Part shown: piece after piece, positions 34,205 through 43,219 of the stretch
Layout of the letters: every line of letters starts with the position of its first letter
Numbering within the stretch: position 1 is the stretch's first letter
Assembly (NCBI GenBank): GCA_963704615.1
Contig: OY969923.1
Span: 2,046,001-2,110,000 of the forward strand
Source: Bog-756 sp963704615
GTDB lineage: Bacteria > Actinomycetota > Acidimicrobiia > Acidimicrobiales > RAAP-2
Length of the DNA: 64,000 nt
Reading direction: 5' to 3'
The notes under the pieces: generated by a model
Databases searched by the model: none
The model's input: only the letters and a program-made list of their open reading frames with translations
What the model was told of the DNA's origin: nothing
Made by a program: the position numbers and the translations under genes

Positions 34205-35014
34205 TCAGCCGGCGAGGTGCGACCGCACCAGCGCGGCCACGTGGTCGGGGTACTGGAGGTGGGGCGCGTGTCCCGCCCCGGGCACCACGGCGTGGGTGGC
34301 GTTGTCGCCGATGGATGCGGCCAGCCGTCGCCCGAGAGTGCAGAACTTCTCGTCGAGCTCGCCGGAGATGACCACGACGGGCATGACCAGCGCGGCGAGG
34401 GAGGTCCACAGGGGCCGTTGTGTTCCGGTGCCGGCCAGTCGCAGACTGGACGCCAATCCCGGACCCGTGTTGCGCAGCCGCTCAGCCAGCCCGTTGGCCT
34501 CGGCGCTGATCCCGGCGAACAAGGGGTTGTCCAGCCATCGGCGGAGGAACGTCGCCACCGGCAGGGCGGGCCGCCCGTCGTGGGGATCGATCTCGTCGGC
34601 CAGGGCCTGGTCGGACTCCCGACGTCGCCGGCGCTCGGTGGGGTCGTCGATCCCGGCGGTGCCCGACACCAGCACCAAGCCCTCGACCGACTCCGGACGG
34701 GCCAGGGCCACATGCAGGCAGAACCGGGCTCCCATCGAGTACCCGAGGTACACGGCCCTCCCGCCGGCATCGGCCAACTTGAGGGCGCCGTCGGGCAAGG
34801 TGGCGGCCACCCCCGACGAGTCCCCGTGCCCGGGCATGTCGACCCGCACCACCTGGTGGTCGGAGGCCAGGTCGCGGTCCATTCCTCCCCACACCCGACC
34901 GGTCTGGGTGAAGCCGTGGGCCATCACCAGGCGCGGTCCGGCGCCGAGGGTGTCCGAGGACAGTCGACCCTCGGGGGCGGGGAGGCCGGTGGGGACCGGA
35001 GAGGACGAGGACAT
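34205..35014 (-). CDS. menH: Alpha/beta hydrolase, MenH-like
   Basis: A 269-residue alpha/beta hydrolase. The oxyanion segment MAHGFTQTGRVW, nucleophile elbow GYSMGARF (Ser), the Asp in VVISGELDEKF and the His in PGAGHAPH are present. The pattern fits SHCHC synthase, which acts after MenD, and the gene lies between menA and menD, but generic hydrolases look alike. The ATG at 35014 is only 11 bases from the divergent menD GTG. Confidence 0.72.
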   Translation of the reverse strand: MSSSSPVPTGLPAPEGRLSSDTLGAGPRLVMAHGFTQTGRVWGGMDRDLASDHQVVRVDMPGHGDSSGVAATLPDGALKLADAGGRAVYLGYSMGARFCLHVALARPESVEGLVLVSGTAGIDDPTERRRRRESDQALADEIDPHDGRPALPVATFLRRWLDNPLFAGISAEANGLAERLRNTGPGLASSLRLAGTGTQRPLWTSLAALVMPVVVISGELDEKFCTLGRRLAASIGDNATHAVVPGAGHAPHLQYPDHVAALVRSHLAG

Positions 35015-35025
35015 GGGCGACCCCG

Positions 35026-36882
35026 GTGAGCGTACCGATGGTCGCCGGTAGCGGCGGGGACGCCGACGCCCAGGCCGCCTTCGCCGGCACACTGGTCGAC
35101 GAGTGGGCCCGGGGCGGCGTGGCCCACGCCGTCGTGTGCCCGGGATCGCGGTCGACGCCCCTGGTGCTGGCGCTGGCCTCCCATCCGGCCGTCCGCCTCC
35201 ACGTGCGGCTGGACGAGCGGTCGGCCGGGTTCACCGCCCTCGGGATCGGACGGGCCACCGGTCGACCCGCCCTGGTGGTCACCACCAGCGGCACCGCCGC
35301 CGCCGAACTGCACGCCGCGGTGGTCGAGGCCGATCTGGCCGCCGTCCCGCTCATCGCCTGCACGGCCGACCGTCCGCCCGAACTGCACGGGGTGGGCGCG
35401 GCCCAGACCATCGAACAGACCCATCTGTTCGGTGGCTCACCCCGCTGGTTCTGCGACCCCGGCGTTCCCGAGCGGGCGGCCCGGTCCTGGTGGCGGTCCC
35501 TGGCGGCCCGCAGCGTGACCGAGGCGACCACCGGGGTCAGGGGACCGGGCCCCGTCCATCTCAACCTTCCCTTCCGGGAGCCTCTGATCGGAGATCCGGT
35601 GGCGGCCGGGGGAGTGGTCCCGGGCCGGACCGGCGGTGAGCCGTGGCACCGGGTGATGGTCGGGGTCGCGGCCCCGGACGTCAGCATCGTCTCCTCGTTG
35701 GTGGAGGAGCGGCTGGTGCACCCGGACCGTCGGGGGTTGATCGTGGCCGGAGCCGGTTGCGGTGAACCGGCGGCCGTGCTGGCTCTCGGCGCCGCCTTGG
35801 GCTGGCCGGTCCTGGCCGAGCCCCGATCGGGACTCCGAGTCGTCGAACCCGGTGTCATCGCCGCCGCCGACGGCATCGTGCGCTCGGCGCGCTTTGCCGA
35901 GGCGCACCTCCCTGACGTCGTGATCCGCCTGGGCGAAGGTTGGGTGTCCAAGGTGGTCGCCGGGTTCATGACCACGGCGCTCGATGCCGGGGGCCGATCC
36001 GTCGTGGTCGACCCGTGGGGACGGTGGATCGATCCCGAGCGGCAGGCGGCCATCGTGGTGCGGGCCGACCCCACTCTGTTCTGCCGGGGGCTGGCCACGG
36101 CGGCGGGCACGTCGGTCGACAGTGGCGGTCCGGGTCGACCATCGGGTTGGCTCGGCGACTGGTGCGCCGCCGAAGGGGCGGCCCGCCAGGTCATCCGTGA
36201 GTCGGTGGGTGAGGACAGCCCGACCTCGGTGGCCAAGGGGATGACCGAACCGGCGCTGGCCTGCCGACTGTTCGCCCGAATGCCCGGTGCGGGCACCTTG
36301 GTGGTGTCCTCCTCCATGCCCATCCGGGACCTGGAGGCGTTCGCCGCCCCCCGGGCTTCTCCGCCTGCGGTGATCGCCAATCGGGGCGCCAACGGCATCG
36401 ACGGGGTGGTGTCCACCGCCCTCGGCGTTGCCCTCGGCTCCGCCGGCCCGACGGTGGCCCTGGTCGGGGACCTGGCCTTCCTCCACGATGCCACCGCCCT
36501 GGTGCGGGCCGAAGGGTTGCGGGCCGCCCTGGTGGTGGTGGTGGCCGACAATGGCGGCGGCGGCATCTTCTCGTTCCTCGAGCAGGCCTCGGTGCTCGAG
36601 GAGGAGTCGTTCGAGATGCTCTTCGGCACCCCGCAGGCGACCGACGTGGCCGCGGTGGCCCGAGGCTTCGGGTGGACGGTGGACGACGTGGCCGACGGGG
36701 ACCCCTCCACCCGGTTCGAGGACGTGCTCGAGCAGCGACTGGGTCTCGGGGCCCTGTCGGTGATCCGTGTTCGGCTACCCGGTCGAGCCGAGAACGTCGA
36801 GGTTCACCGCCGGGTCAATGGCGCCGTCGCCGCCGCCGTCGACGCCCGCTGCGGTGCCGATCAGCAGGGCTGGGGATCGTAG
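35026..36882 (+). CDS. menD: SEPHCHC synthase (ThDP enzyme)
   Basis: A 618-residue thiamine-diphosphate enzyme that condenses isochorismate with 2-oxoglutarate, the committed step to menaquinone. It has VCPGSRSTPLVLAL, the activating Glu in RLDERSAGFTALG, TTSGTAAAELHAAVVEAD, CTADRPPELHGVGAAQTIEQ and the ThDP/Mg segment GDLAFLHDATAL...DNGGGGIF. The first start is GTG 35026; an ATG at 35038 is possible. Its last 22 bases overlap the convergent LCP gene. Confidence 0.94.
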   Translation: MSVPMVAGSGGDADAQAAFAGTLVDEWARGGVAHAVVCPGSRSTPLVLALASHPAVRLHVRLDERSAGFTALGIGRATGRPALVVTTSGTAAAELHAAVVEADLAAVPLIACTADRPPELHGVGAAQTIEQTHLFGGSPRWFCDPGVPERAARSWWRSLAARSVTEATTGVRGPGPVHLNLPFREPLIGDPVAAGGVVPGRTGGEPWHRVMVGVAAPDVSIVSSLVEERLVHPDRRGLIVAGAGCGEPAAVLALGAALGWPVLAEPRSGLRVVEPGVIAAADGIVRSARFAEAHLPDVVIRLGEGWVSKVVAGFMTTALDAGGRSVVVDPWGRWIDPERQAAIVVRADPTLFCRGLATAAGTSVDSGGPGRPSGWLGDWCAAEGAARQVIRESVGEDSPTSVAKGMTEPALACRLFARMPGAGTLVVSSSMPIRDLEAFAAPRASPPAVIANRGANGIDGVVSTALGVALGSAGPTVALVGDLAFLHDATALVRAEGLRAALVVVVADNGGGGIFSFLEQASVLEEESFEMLFGTPQATDVAAVARGFGWTVDDVADGDPSTRFEDVLEQRLGLGALSVIRVRLPGRAENVEVHRRVNGAVAAAVDARCGADQQGWGS

Positions 36883-38276
36883 GGCGGGACGGACGGGGCC
36901 GCTGTGGGTGCGGTGGTGGACGACGACGCACCCGACGAGGCCGCCTCGGTCCCGGAGGTGGAGGCGACCGGGGTCGCCGCCGCCGTGGTCAGCGGCAGGT
37001 TGATCGGCTCACCGTAGGAGTCGAGCGGCGGTGTGGTGATGTTTCCCACCGAGCCGCCGAGGAATTGGGAGATCATCTGGGCCGCTTCGTCGGGCTGGAC
37101 CACCTCGACATCGCCCGCCTCCGACGAGGAGGCCCCCGCCGTCGGCAGCGTGTACGACTGGAGTTGGGAACCGGAGAAGGCGTGGTAGCGCTCCTCCAGA
37201 GAGAACAGATCGCCGGCCGTCAGCCCGTTGTCCTTGCTGAAGTCATGGACCACCGAGGTGAACAAGGCGTTCAGCCGCAACGGGTTATAGGTGGACTTGG
37301 CCTTGTCCAGGGCCGCCTCGATGATCAGGTTCTGCCTCTCGATGCGGCCGATGTCCGAGGTCGGGTCGGACATCCACTGGCCATCCACCTCGTATTGGTA
37401 ATAGCGCGAGCGCGACAGGGCGAGAGCCTGCTCCCCGTTGAGCACCTGGCACCCGGCGGTGGGGATGTCGAGCCCGGAGTTGTTGTAGCAGGTGCCGGTC
37501 GAGCAGTCCTGGTCCCGCACCGGGTAGGGGAAGTTCATGGAGATGCCACCGAGAGCATTGACCGCGTCCTCCAACCCGAAGAAGTTGATCACGATGTAGT
37601 GGTTGATGGGGATCCCGAAGGTGTTCTCGATGGTCTGGACCAGGGCGTCAGGCCCGGCCCCGAAGGCCGAGTTGATCTTGTTCTGGGTGGCCAACTGACT
37701 GTCGGCGGGCATGCCCGACAGGGTGACGTAGGTGTCCCGGGGGATGGACAGTGAGGAGGCGGTGCCGGTGGCCGGATCCACTCGCACGATCTTGATGGTG
37801 TCGCTCCGCTGGCCCGATGCGTCGCTGACGCTGCCGAACTGCTTGGCCTGGGCCGCCGTCTCGCCGGCTCGACTGTCCGAACCGACCAGAAGCACGTTGT
37901 AGGGCTGGCCGTTGGCCGCGGCCACGCAGGTGTCGCACGGGGCCGACGAGACCTTGCTCCACTCGTACCTGAAGTAGCCGTACCCGGCCGCCACCAGGAC
38001 CAGGAGGACCACCACCACTCCGATTCCCGCCCGCAGGATCCGCTCCGCCGGCCGCCGCCGCCGCCGTTTCGCCTTGCGCCGCTCCCTCTTCGAGGGAATG
38101 GCCACCTGCCCCCCCAGGATGGGACCGGGGAACGGGGCATTACCGGCGTGGCGCCCGCCCGCGGGGACGGCCGACGACCGCGACCGGCCGGTGGGGCTTC
38201 CCGAGGAGCGCCCGGACGGGCGTGATCCGTTCGGCTTGGAAGGGTCGGTGGGGGGCACGGTGGTTTCGCTGGGCAC
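36861..38276 (-). CDS. LytR-CpsA-Psr family cell-wall ligase
   Basis: A 471-residue membrane-anchored protein. A Lys/Arg-rich cytoplasmic part (to about 77) precedes one helix (about 82-103), then the LCP domain with LLVGSDSRAGE, RSDTIKIVRVD, LSIPRDTYV, NKINSAFGAG and DIGRIERQN, which bind pyrophosphate-lipid and Mg. Two cysteine pairs (CDTC; CSTGTC) may form disulfides. The tail is Ser/Thr/Ala-rich. The family transfers glycopolymers to peptidoglycan. The GTG start is the only one before the conserved part. Confidence 0.9.
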   Translation of the reverse strand: MPSETTVPPTDPSKPNGSRPSGRSSGSPTGRSRSSAVPAGGRHAGNAPFPGPILGGQVAIPSKRERRKAKRRRRRPAERILRAGIGVVVVLLVLVAAGYGYFRYEWSKVSSAPCDTCVAAANGQPYNVLLVGSDSRAGETAAQAKQFGSVSDASGQRSDTIKIVRVDPATGTASSLSIPRDTYVTLSGMPADSQLATQNKINSAFGAGPDALVQTIENTFGIPINHYIVINFFGLEDAVNALGGISMNFPYPVRDQDCSTGTCYNNSGLDIPTAGCQVLNGEQALALSRSRYYQYEVDGQWMSDPTSDIGRIERQNLIIEAALDKAKSTYNPLRLNALFTSVVHDFSKDNGLTAGDLFSLEERYHAFSGSQLQSYTLPTAGASSSEAGDVEVVQPDEAAQMISQFLGGSVGNITTPPLDSYGEPINLPLTTAAATPVASTSGTEAASSGASSSTTAPTAAPSVPPYDPQPC

Positions 38277-38389
38277 TGGCCCGGTGGACGGCGGTGCGGC
38301 CGTGCGGCCGTCGCTGGACGTCCATCAGGGAACCGCCATTTTCCCATGTGCCGGGGCCTGGTTGGTGGCACCCCGGTCGGCCGGGCCGG

Positions 38390-39730
38390 TCAGGCGTCGG
38401 CCGGCACCCACGATCCGTGGAATCCGAAGGGGACCCGGGCCGGCAGGTGGACGGTGGCCACCGGCGGGCCGGCGAACGACGTCGCATCGAGGATGACCAG
38501 GTCGCTGGCGTCGCGAGTGGCGTCGTAGACGACGGTGAGGACCCAGCCCTCGTCTTCACCTCGACCGTCCGCGGCCCGGACGAACACCGGCTCGCCCGGC
38601 GAACGGTGCTCACCGGGTTCGAAGCGGGTCGACTCGTCGCGCACCAGATCGTATTTGACCAGGCCCCAGAAGGACGGGTCCTCCGGGCGATCCCCCAATC
38701 GGGTGCAGTACCCGTAGCGGTGGGGACGCCCGGCCACGGCGGGATCGATGCGGGGGAACTCGACGGGGGTGTCGTCGAGGCGTTGTTCGGACACCCGGTT
38801 CGCCACCGGATCGATCCGCCAGCGGACCAACGACGGCAGAGTCGAGGCGATCACCTGGCCCGGGTCGGTGTCAAAGGCCCGGTCGTAGCGGACGACGTCC
38901 ATGACCACGGTGTCACCGTCGTCGTAGCAATTGAGGAAGTGGAAGGCGTAGACCGGGTCGATGCTGATCCAGCGGACGCCGGATCCGGTCCTCGGCATCA
39001 CGCCGATCCGGGCGCCGGCGTCGGGCATCCATCGGTAGGGCATCGAGCGGCCCTGGGCGGCGAGCTCCAGGTCGAAGAGCACGGGGAGGTCGGCGAAGAT
39101 GACCCGGGATGAGGTGACCCCGAAGTCGTGCATCACCACCGCCCGCGGGATCTCGATCGGATCGGAGCGGACCAGCTCACCGCGGGGGTCGACCACGTGA
39201 TAGCGGAGGAACGGGGGTCCGAACACGTCACAGCCGAAGAAGACCAGCTCGCCGGTGTCGGGGTCGACCTTGGGATGGGCGGTCATCGGCGAGGCCAGCC
39301 CGCCGTCGAAGTCGTACACCCGTGCCCGCTCCAAGCCGGGGGAGAGGGCGTGCGGGAACCCGGACTCGACCAGGGCCAGCGTGGTTCCGGCGTGCCGGAT
39401 GACGTGGGTGTTGGCCGGGCCGTCGATGGGCTCGGCCGGACCACTGGGCGGCGGGGTCTCCAACTTGGCCGCCAGCGCCCGGGTGCGCACCCACCGGTTG
39501 CGGTATCCGGTCGCCCGACCGCCGGTCAGGGTGATGGCGTGGATCATGCCGTCACCGCTGAACCAGTGGTAGTCGGCCTCGTCGGCTGGTGTCAGCGCCG
39601 GATTGGGGCCGTTGCGCAACAGCCGGCCGTCGAGATCGGGTGGGATGACCCCGGTCACCGGCAGTTCGTGGTCGTCACTCCGTTCCTCGAGGACGGGCGC
39701 AAAGTTTCCTCGGAGATACGGATTGAGCAT
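38390..39730 (-). CDS. Carotenoid cleavage oxygenase (RPE65/CCD family)
   Basis: A 446-residue seven-bladed propeller dioxygenase. The four Fe(II)-binding histidines are visible in order: MTAHPKVDP, AVVMHDFGVT, YAFHFLNCYDD and the C-terminal GFHGSWV. RNGPNP and HWFSGDGMIHA are family segments. It should cleave a carotenoid or apocarotenoid double bond; the substrate is not predictable, and no carotenoid synthesis genes are in the window. The ATG has GAGGAG six bases upstream. A 113-base gap with no clear element separates it from the LCP gene. Confidence 0.92.
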   Translation of the reverse strand: MLNPYLRGNFAPVLEERSDDHELPVTGVIPPDLDGRLLRNGPNPALTPADEADYHWFSGDGMIHAITLTGGRATGYRNRWVRTRALAAKLETPPPSGPAEPIDGPANTHVIRHAGTTLALVESGFPHALSPGLERARVYDFDGGLASPMTAHPKVDPDTGELVFFGCDVFGPPFLRYHVVDPRGELVRSDPIEIPRAVVMHDFGVTSSRVIFADLPVLFDLELAAQGRSMPYRWMPDAGARIGVMPRTGSGVRWISIDPVYAFHFLNCYDDGDTVVMDVVRYDRAFDTDPGQVIASTLPSLVRWRIDPVANRVSEQRLDDTPVEFPRIDPAVAGRPHRYGYCTRLGDRPEDPSFWGLVKYDLVRDESTRFEPGEHRSPGEPVFVRAADGRGEDEGWVLTVVYDATRDASDLVILDATSFAGPPVATVHLPARVPFGFHGSWVPADA

Positions 39731-39830
39731 CGAGGGCTCCTCGCAGATGTTCGGGTCCGACGGGCGAACGGGTGCCGATCGTAGCGTTCGATGTACGGGG
39801 CGCCGCCCGGCGACGTGGCAGGCTGAGACG

Positions 39831-41117
39831 GTGGCCCATCTCGTCGAGGATCTCCGCTTCCGCGGCCTGATCCATCAGGTGACCGATCCGACGCTCGAGA
39901 ACCGGCTCGACTCCGGGCCGCTCACCGCCTACAGCGGCTTCGATCCGACCGCCGACAGCCTGCACGTGGGACACCTGCTCCAGGTCTGCACCCTGCGCCG
40001 ACTGCAGCTGGCCGGTCACCGGCCGATCGCGGTGGCCGGTGGCGGCACCGGTCTGATCGGCGACCCGGGAGGCAAGTCCGAAGAGAGGGTCCTCCTCACC
40101 GAGGAGCAGCTGGCGGCCAATCTGGAGGGCATCCGCGGTCAGCTGGAGCGCTTCGTGGTCTTCGGGAACGACACCGACTCGGGCGGCGCCCTGTTGGTCA
40201 ACAACGCTGACTGGCTCGCCCCGCTGCCCCTGTTCGACTTCCTCCGCGACGTGGGCAAGCACTTCACAGTGAACCAGATGGTGGCCAAGGACTCGGTCAA
40301 GTCCCGGCTCGACCGCGCCGATCTGGGCATCTCCTACACGGAGTTCAGCTACATGCTCCTGCAGGCCGCTGACTTCCTTCACCTGTTCGATGCGTTCGGA
40401 TGCCGGCTCCAGATCGGGGGGAGCGATCAGTGGGGGAACATCACCATGGGGATCGAGCTCATCCGCAAAGTGCGTCAGGAGGATGCGTGGGGCCTGACCA
40501 CGCCCCTGGTCCTCAAGGCCGACGGGACCAAGTTCGGCAAGACCGAGTCGGGCACGGTCTGGCTCGACCCGGCCCGCACCAGCCCGTACCAGCTCTACCA
40601 GTTCTTCTTCCGCACCGAGGACGCCGTGGTCGGGACCTACCTGCGCTACTTCACGTTCCTGGCCCACGGGGAGATCCTCGAGCTCGACGCGGCGACGGCC
40701 ACCCATCCGGAGCGGCGCCAGGCGCAGCGGGAGCTGGCCCGTCAGGTCTGCACCCTCGTCCACGGTGCGGCCGAGACCGTGCGGGCCGAGCAGGCGGCGG
40801 CGGCCCTGTTCGGCGAGGAGGTGGCCCAGCTCGACGAAAGGGCCATCCTCGACGTGTTCGCCGAGGCCCCCTCGACTGCCTTGCCCCGGGACCGCCTGGA
40901 CGGGACCGGACTGAACCTGGTCGACCTGTTGGCCGAGACCGGTCTGGTCCGGTCCAAGAGCCAGGCCCGCACCACGATCACCGAAGGTGGGGCCTACGTC
41001 AACAATCGCCGCGAGGGCGATGTGGCCCGCATGATCGGATCCGACGACCTGGTGGCCGGCCGCTTCCTGGTGTTGCGCCGGGGCAAGCGCGACTACCACC
41101 TGGTGAGCTTCGACTGA
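39831..41117 (+). CDS. tyrS: Tyrosyl-tRNA synthetase
   Basis: A 428-residue class I aminoacyl-tRNA synthetase of the bacterial TyrRS type. The HIGH-like HVGH is at 45-48 and KMSKS-like KFGKT at 234-238; YSGFDPTADSLHVGH, NNADWL and GGSDQWGNI lie between. An S4 RNA-binding domain closes the protein (SQARTTITEGGAYVNNRR). The GTG at 39831 begins the homologous region. It is divergent from the carotenoid oxygenase with 100 bases between and no T-box is visible in that space. Confidence 0.95.
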   Translation: MAHLVEDLRFRGLIHQVTDPTLENRLDSGPLTAYSGFDPTADSLHVGHLLQVCTLRRLQLAGHRPIAVAGGGTGLIGDPGGKSEERVLLTEEQLAANLEGIRGQLERFVVFGNDTDSGGALLVNNADWLAPLPLFDFLRDVGKHFTVNQMVAKDSVKSRLDRADLGISYTEFSYMLLQAADFLHLFDAFGCRLQIGGSDQWGNITMGIELIRKVRQEDAWGLTTPLVLKADGTKFGKTESGTVWLDPARTSPYQLYQFFFRTEDAVVGTYLRYFTFLAHGEILELDAATATHPERRQAQRELARQVCTLVHGAAETVRAEQAAAALFGEEVAQLDERAILDVFAEAPSTALPRDRLDGTGLNLVDLLAETGLVRSKSQARTTITEGGAYVNNRREGDVARMIGSDDLVAGRFLVLRRGKRDYHLVSFD

Positions 41118-41202
41118 CCGGATACCGACGCGGGAGACACCGACGGGGCCGGCAGCACGAGGTTCACAGCGTGTCGCGCCGGGAGGCGGACACGGCTGGT
41201 CC

Positions 41203-41208
41203 TACACT
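41203..41208 (+). promoter_or_regulatory. -10 element, leaderless spacing, DUF3151 gene
   Basis: TACACT ends six bases before the ATG at 41215, and no ribosome site precedes the gene. No convincing -35 is present. This predicts a leaderless transcript. Confidence 0.5.
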
Positions 41209-41214
41209 GACGCC

Positions 41215-41688
41215 ATGAGCGACACGGGTGATGACCCTTCGGAGGTCTCGCCTGTCCGTCTGACCACGGGCTTACCCGAGACGGTGCTCCCCGAAGAGCC
41301 CGGGTCGGTGCTGGCCGGCCTCGAGTCGGCCATGGCCCAGCCTGGCGATCGGCGCCGTCACGCCGTGTCCGACGTGGTCCGCGCCGAGCCCCGCTCGCTG
41401 GCGGCCTGGGCCGCGCTGGGATCCCTGGCCCGTGACGACGTCGAGGCCTATGCCTGCTTCCGGGTGGGGTATCACCGCGGCCTCGACGCCCTCCGGGCCG
41501 CCGGCTGGAAGGGGTCGGGATTGGTCCGATGGGACCATCCCTCGAACCGCGGGTTCCTTCGCTGTCTCGACGGACTCCGCTCGGCCTCGGGCGCCATCGG
41601 GGACCACAGCGAAGAGGAGCGGTGTGCGCAGTTCCTGCGCCAGCTCGATCCGAACTGGCGCCCCGACTGGACCGGCATTCCGGCCTAG
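41215..41688 (+). CDS. DUF3151 family protein
   Basis: A 157-residue soluble protein of the actinobacterial DUF3151 family. The match is in LAAWAALGSLARDDVEAYACFRVGYHRGLDALRAAGWKG, HPSNRGFLRCLDGLRSASGAIGDHSEEERCAQFLRQLDP, which looks like two TPR-like helical pairs. No function is known. It sits between tyrS and a lipoprotein gene. Confidence 0.85.
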   Translation: MSDTGDDPSEVSPVRLTTGLPETVLPEEPGSVLAGLESAMAQPGDRRRHAVSDVVRAEPRSLAAWAALGSLARDDVEAYACFRVGYHRGLDALRAAGWKGSGLVRWDHPSNRGFLRCLDGLRSASGAIGDHSEEERCAQFLRQLDPNWRPDWTGIPA

Positions 41689-41719
41689 TGCCTGGTGCTC
41701 CCCTGATGTCGGTCTTCTG

Positions 41720-42232
41720 ATGTCGGTTGCCCGGCTGGCCATCGTGGCGGCCATCGTCGCCTCGGTGTCGGTGGTGACGGCCGGCTGCACCCTGGACCAG
41801 TCGGGACCACCGGCCAAACAGGTGTCCGACTGGATGACCATGTCCGGTGGGGGTGCCGCCATCGGACAAGTCGAGGTGGACAGCAGCAACGTCGGCCTGG
41901 CCCTTTCCCGTCACGATCCGCCCGCCGCCATCAAGACGGTGTGCGCCCTGTTGACCACCGACGCCCAGACGGCCATCGGCAATCTGCCCACTCCGGACAC
42001 CCAGCTGACCGACGAGCTCAACAGCGCCTACGAGGACGCCGCCGCCGCCGGGAACGACTGCTACAACGACTCGTCAGGCGGGCAGCTCCTCCGCCGCTCG
42101 ACCTCGGAGCGGGGCAAGCTGGTTCCACTGCTCACCACCGCCATCGACCGGATCGTCGCCATCACCGGGCACACCCCGTCCACCTCCACCACCGTCCCCT
42201 CGGCCTCCGGTTCTGACCCGTTCGGGGGCTGA
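41720..42232 (+). CDS. Predicted lipoprotein, function unknown
   Basis: A 170-residue protein with a lipoprotein signal: MSVARLAIVAAIVASVSVVTAGC, lipobox VTAGC with Cys23, to be processed by LspA. The mature part is helical, with two further cysteines (about 75 and 114) that could form a disulfide, and ends in a Ser/Thr-rich tail. The ATG overlaps the stop of a 4-codon frame created by a duplicated start region (41703-41727). I do not recognise a family. Confidence 0.75.
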   Translation: MSVARLAIVAAIVASVSVVTAGCTLDQSGPPAKQVSDWMTMSGGGAAIGQVEVDSSNVGLALSRHDPPAAIKTVCALLTTDAQTAIGNLPTPDTQLTDELNSAYEDAAAAGNDCYNDSSGGQLLRRSTSERGKLVPLLTTAIDRIVAITGHTPSTSTTVPSASGSDPFGG

Positions 42233-42235
42233 GCG

Positions 42236-42847
42236 GTGCCCCTTCCCTCCAGCGATGTCGGACCCTTTCCGGAGGGCCGCGATCACGAGGCCTACGACCG
42301 CCTCCGTCGCCGGGTGCTGTGGTCGCTCCCCACCGGCCTCTTCGTGGTGGGAAGCCGTTCAGGCCCCGAGCGCAACCTGATGACGGCCAACTGGGTGATG
42401 CAGGTGGCGACGTCGCCCAAGTTGATGGCGGTCTCGGTCGAGAGCGACTCGGTCACCCGGAGGCTCGTCGAGGAGGGCGGAGGATTTTCGATCAGCGTGC
42501 TGCCCCGTACCGAGCGTGCTGTGGTCCGCCGGTTCGTCAAGCCCACCGAGTCGGTGGTCCTGGACCAAGACGGTGGCGTCCTCTCGATGCAGGAGGTGCC
42601 GGTGTGCGAGGTGGCCGGTGGCCTCCCTTGTCTGAGCGCGGCTCGGTCGTGGTTGGCCTGCCAGGTGCGTCACATCCTCGATTGGGAGGGCGACATGCCC
42701 GATGGCGGCGCCGCCAGTCACGTCCTGGTCATCGGGGAGGTGGTGGACGTCGGCGAGGCCGACGCCCGCACTGCGGAGGCCGATGGCGCCAGTGAGGAGA
42801 CCGGGATCCTGCGTATGGAGGACACCCGCATGAACTACGGGGGCTGA
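42236..42847 (+). CDS. Flavin reductase-like protein
   Basis: A 203-residue FMN-binding split-barrel protein of the flavin reductase-like family. LPTGLFVVGSRSGPERNLMTANWVMQVATSPKLMAVSVE is the FMN-binding start, and SWLACQVRHILDWEGDMPDGGAASHVLVIGEVVD the second half. It could be an oxidoreductase or a partner of a monooxygenase; no partner lies nearby. The GTG starts three bases after the lipoprotein stop. Confidence 0.82.
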   Translation: MPLPSSDVGPFPEGRDHEAYDRLRRRVLWSLPTGLFVVGSRSGPERNLMTANWVMQVATSPKLMAVSVESDSVTRRLVEEGGGFSISVLPRTERAVVRRFVKPTESVVLDQDGGVLSMQEVPVCEVAGGLPCLSAARSWLACQVRHILDWEGDMPDGGAASHVLVIGEVVDVGEADARTAEADGASEETGILRMEDTRMNYGG

Positions 42848-42888
42848 TACCTGCCGGTCACGCCGGGCCGGCCGGGAGGCCGGCTCCG

Positions 42889-42912
42889 CCGACCCGGGGA
42901 GAGCCGGGTCGG
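42889..42912 (+). terminator. Strong hairpin between convergent genes
   Basis: A perfect 9-base-pair stem (42889-42897 with 42904-42912) and 6-base loop lie midway in the 87-base gap between the flavin reductase and the convergent small gene. It can serve both strands. No long U-run follows. Confidence 0.55.
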
Positions 42913-42934
42913 TCACGGTCGGTTCCGGCCGCTC

Positions 42935-43168
42935 TCAGCTCCCGTCGCCGAGAGGAGGACGCAGGTCGATGGTGAGGGTCAAGATGCCGTCCTCGAGAGA
43001 CGGCTCTGCGTCCCCGAGCATGGCGAAGTCCATGTAGTCGGCTTGCGCCTGCTGCTTGAACCGTTCCCGGTCAGGGCCTTCGACCGGCGGCAGGCCGCGG
43101 GATCTGACCGCTTGGGCCCTGGTCCGGAACCGCTCCACCATGGCGTTGGGGTCGAATTGATCGGCCAT
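42935..43168 (-). CDS. Small conserved-looking protein
   Basis: A 77-residue soluble protein starting MADQFDPNAMVERFRTRAQAVRSRG and continuing PPVEGPDRERFKQQAQADYMDFAMLGDAEPSLEDG, then an edge of beta strand (ILTLTIDLRPP). It is rich in charged residues and has no cysteine or transmembrane helix. I do not recognise a family. The ATG at 43168 marks the start of coding-like sequence; a long run of extra codons upstream overlaps a divergent promoter region and is unlikely to be translated. Confidence 0.6.
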   Translation of the reverse strand: MADQFDPNAMVERFRTRAQAVRSRGLPPVEGPDRERFKQQAQADYMDFAMLGDAEPSLEDGILTLTIDLRPPLGDGS

Positions 43169-43219
43169 GGCCCGATGGTACCGGGACCGCGACGACGTCA
43201 CGTACGGGGCGCCCCGCAC

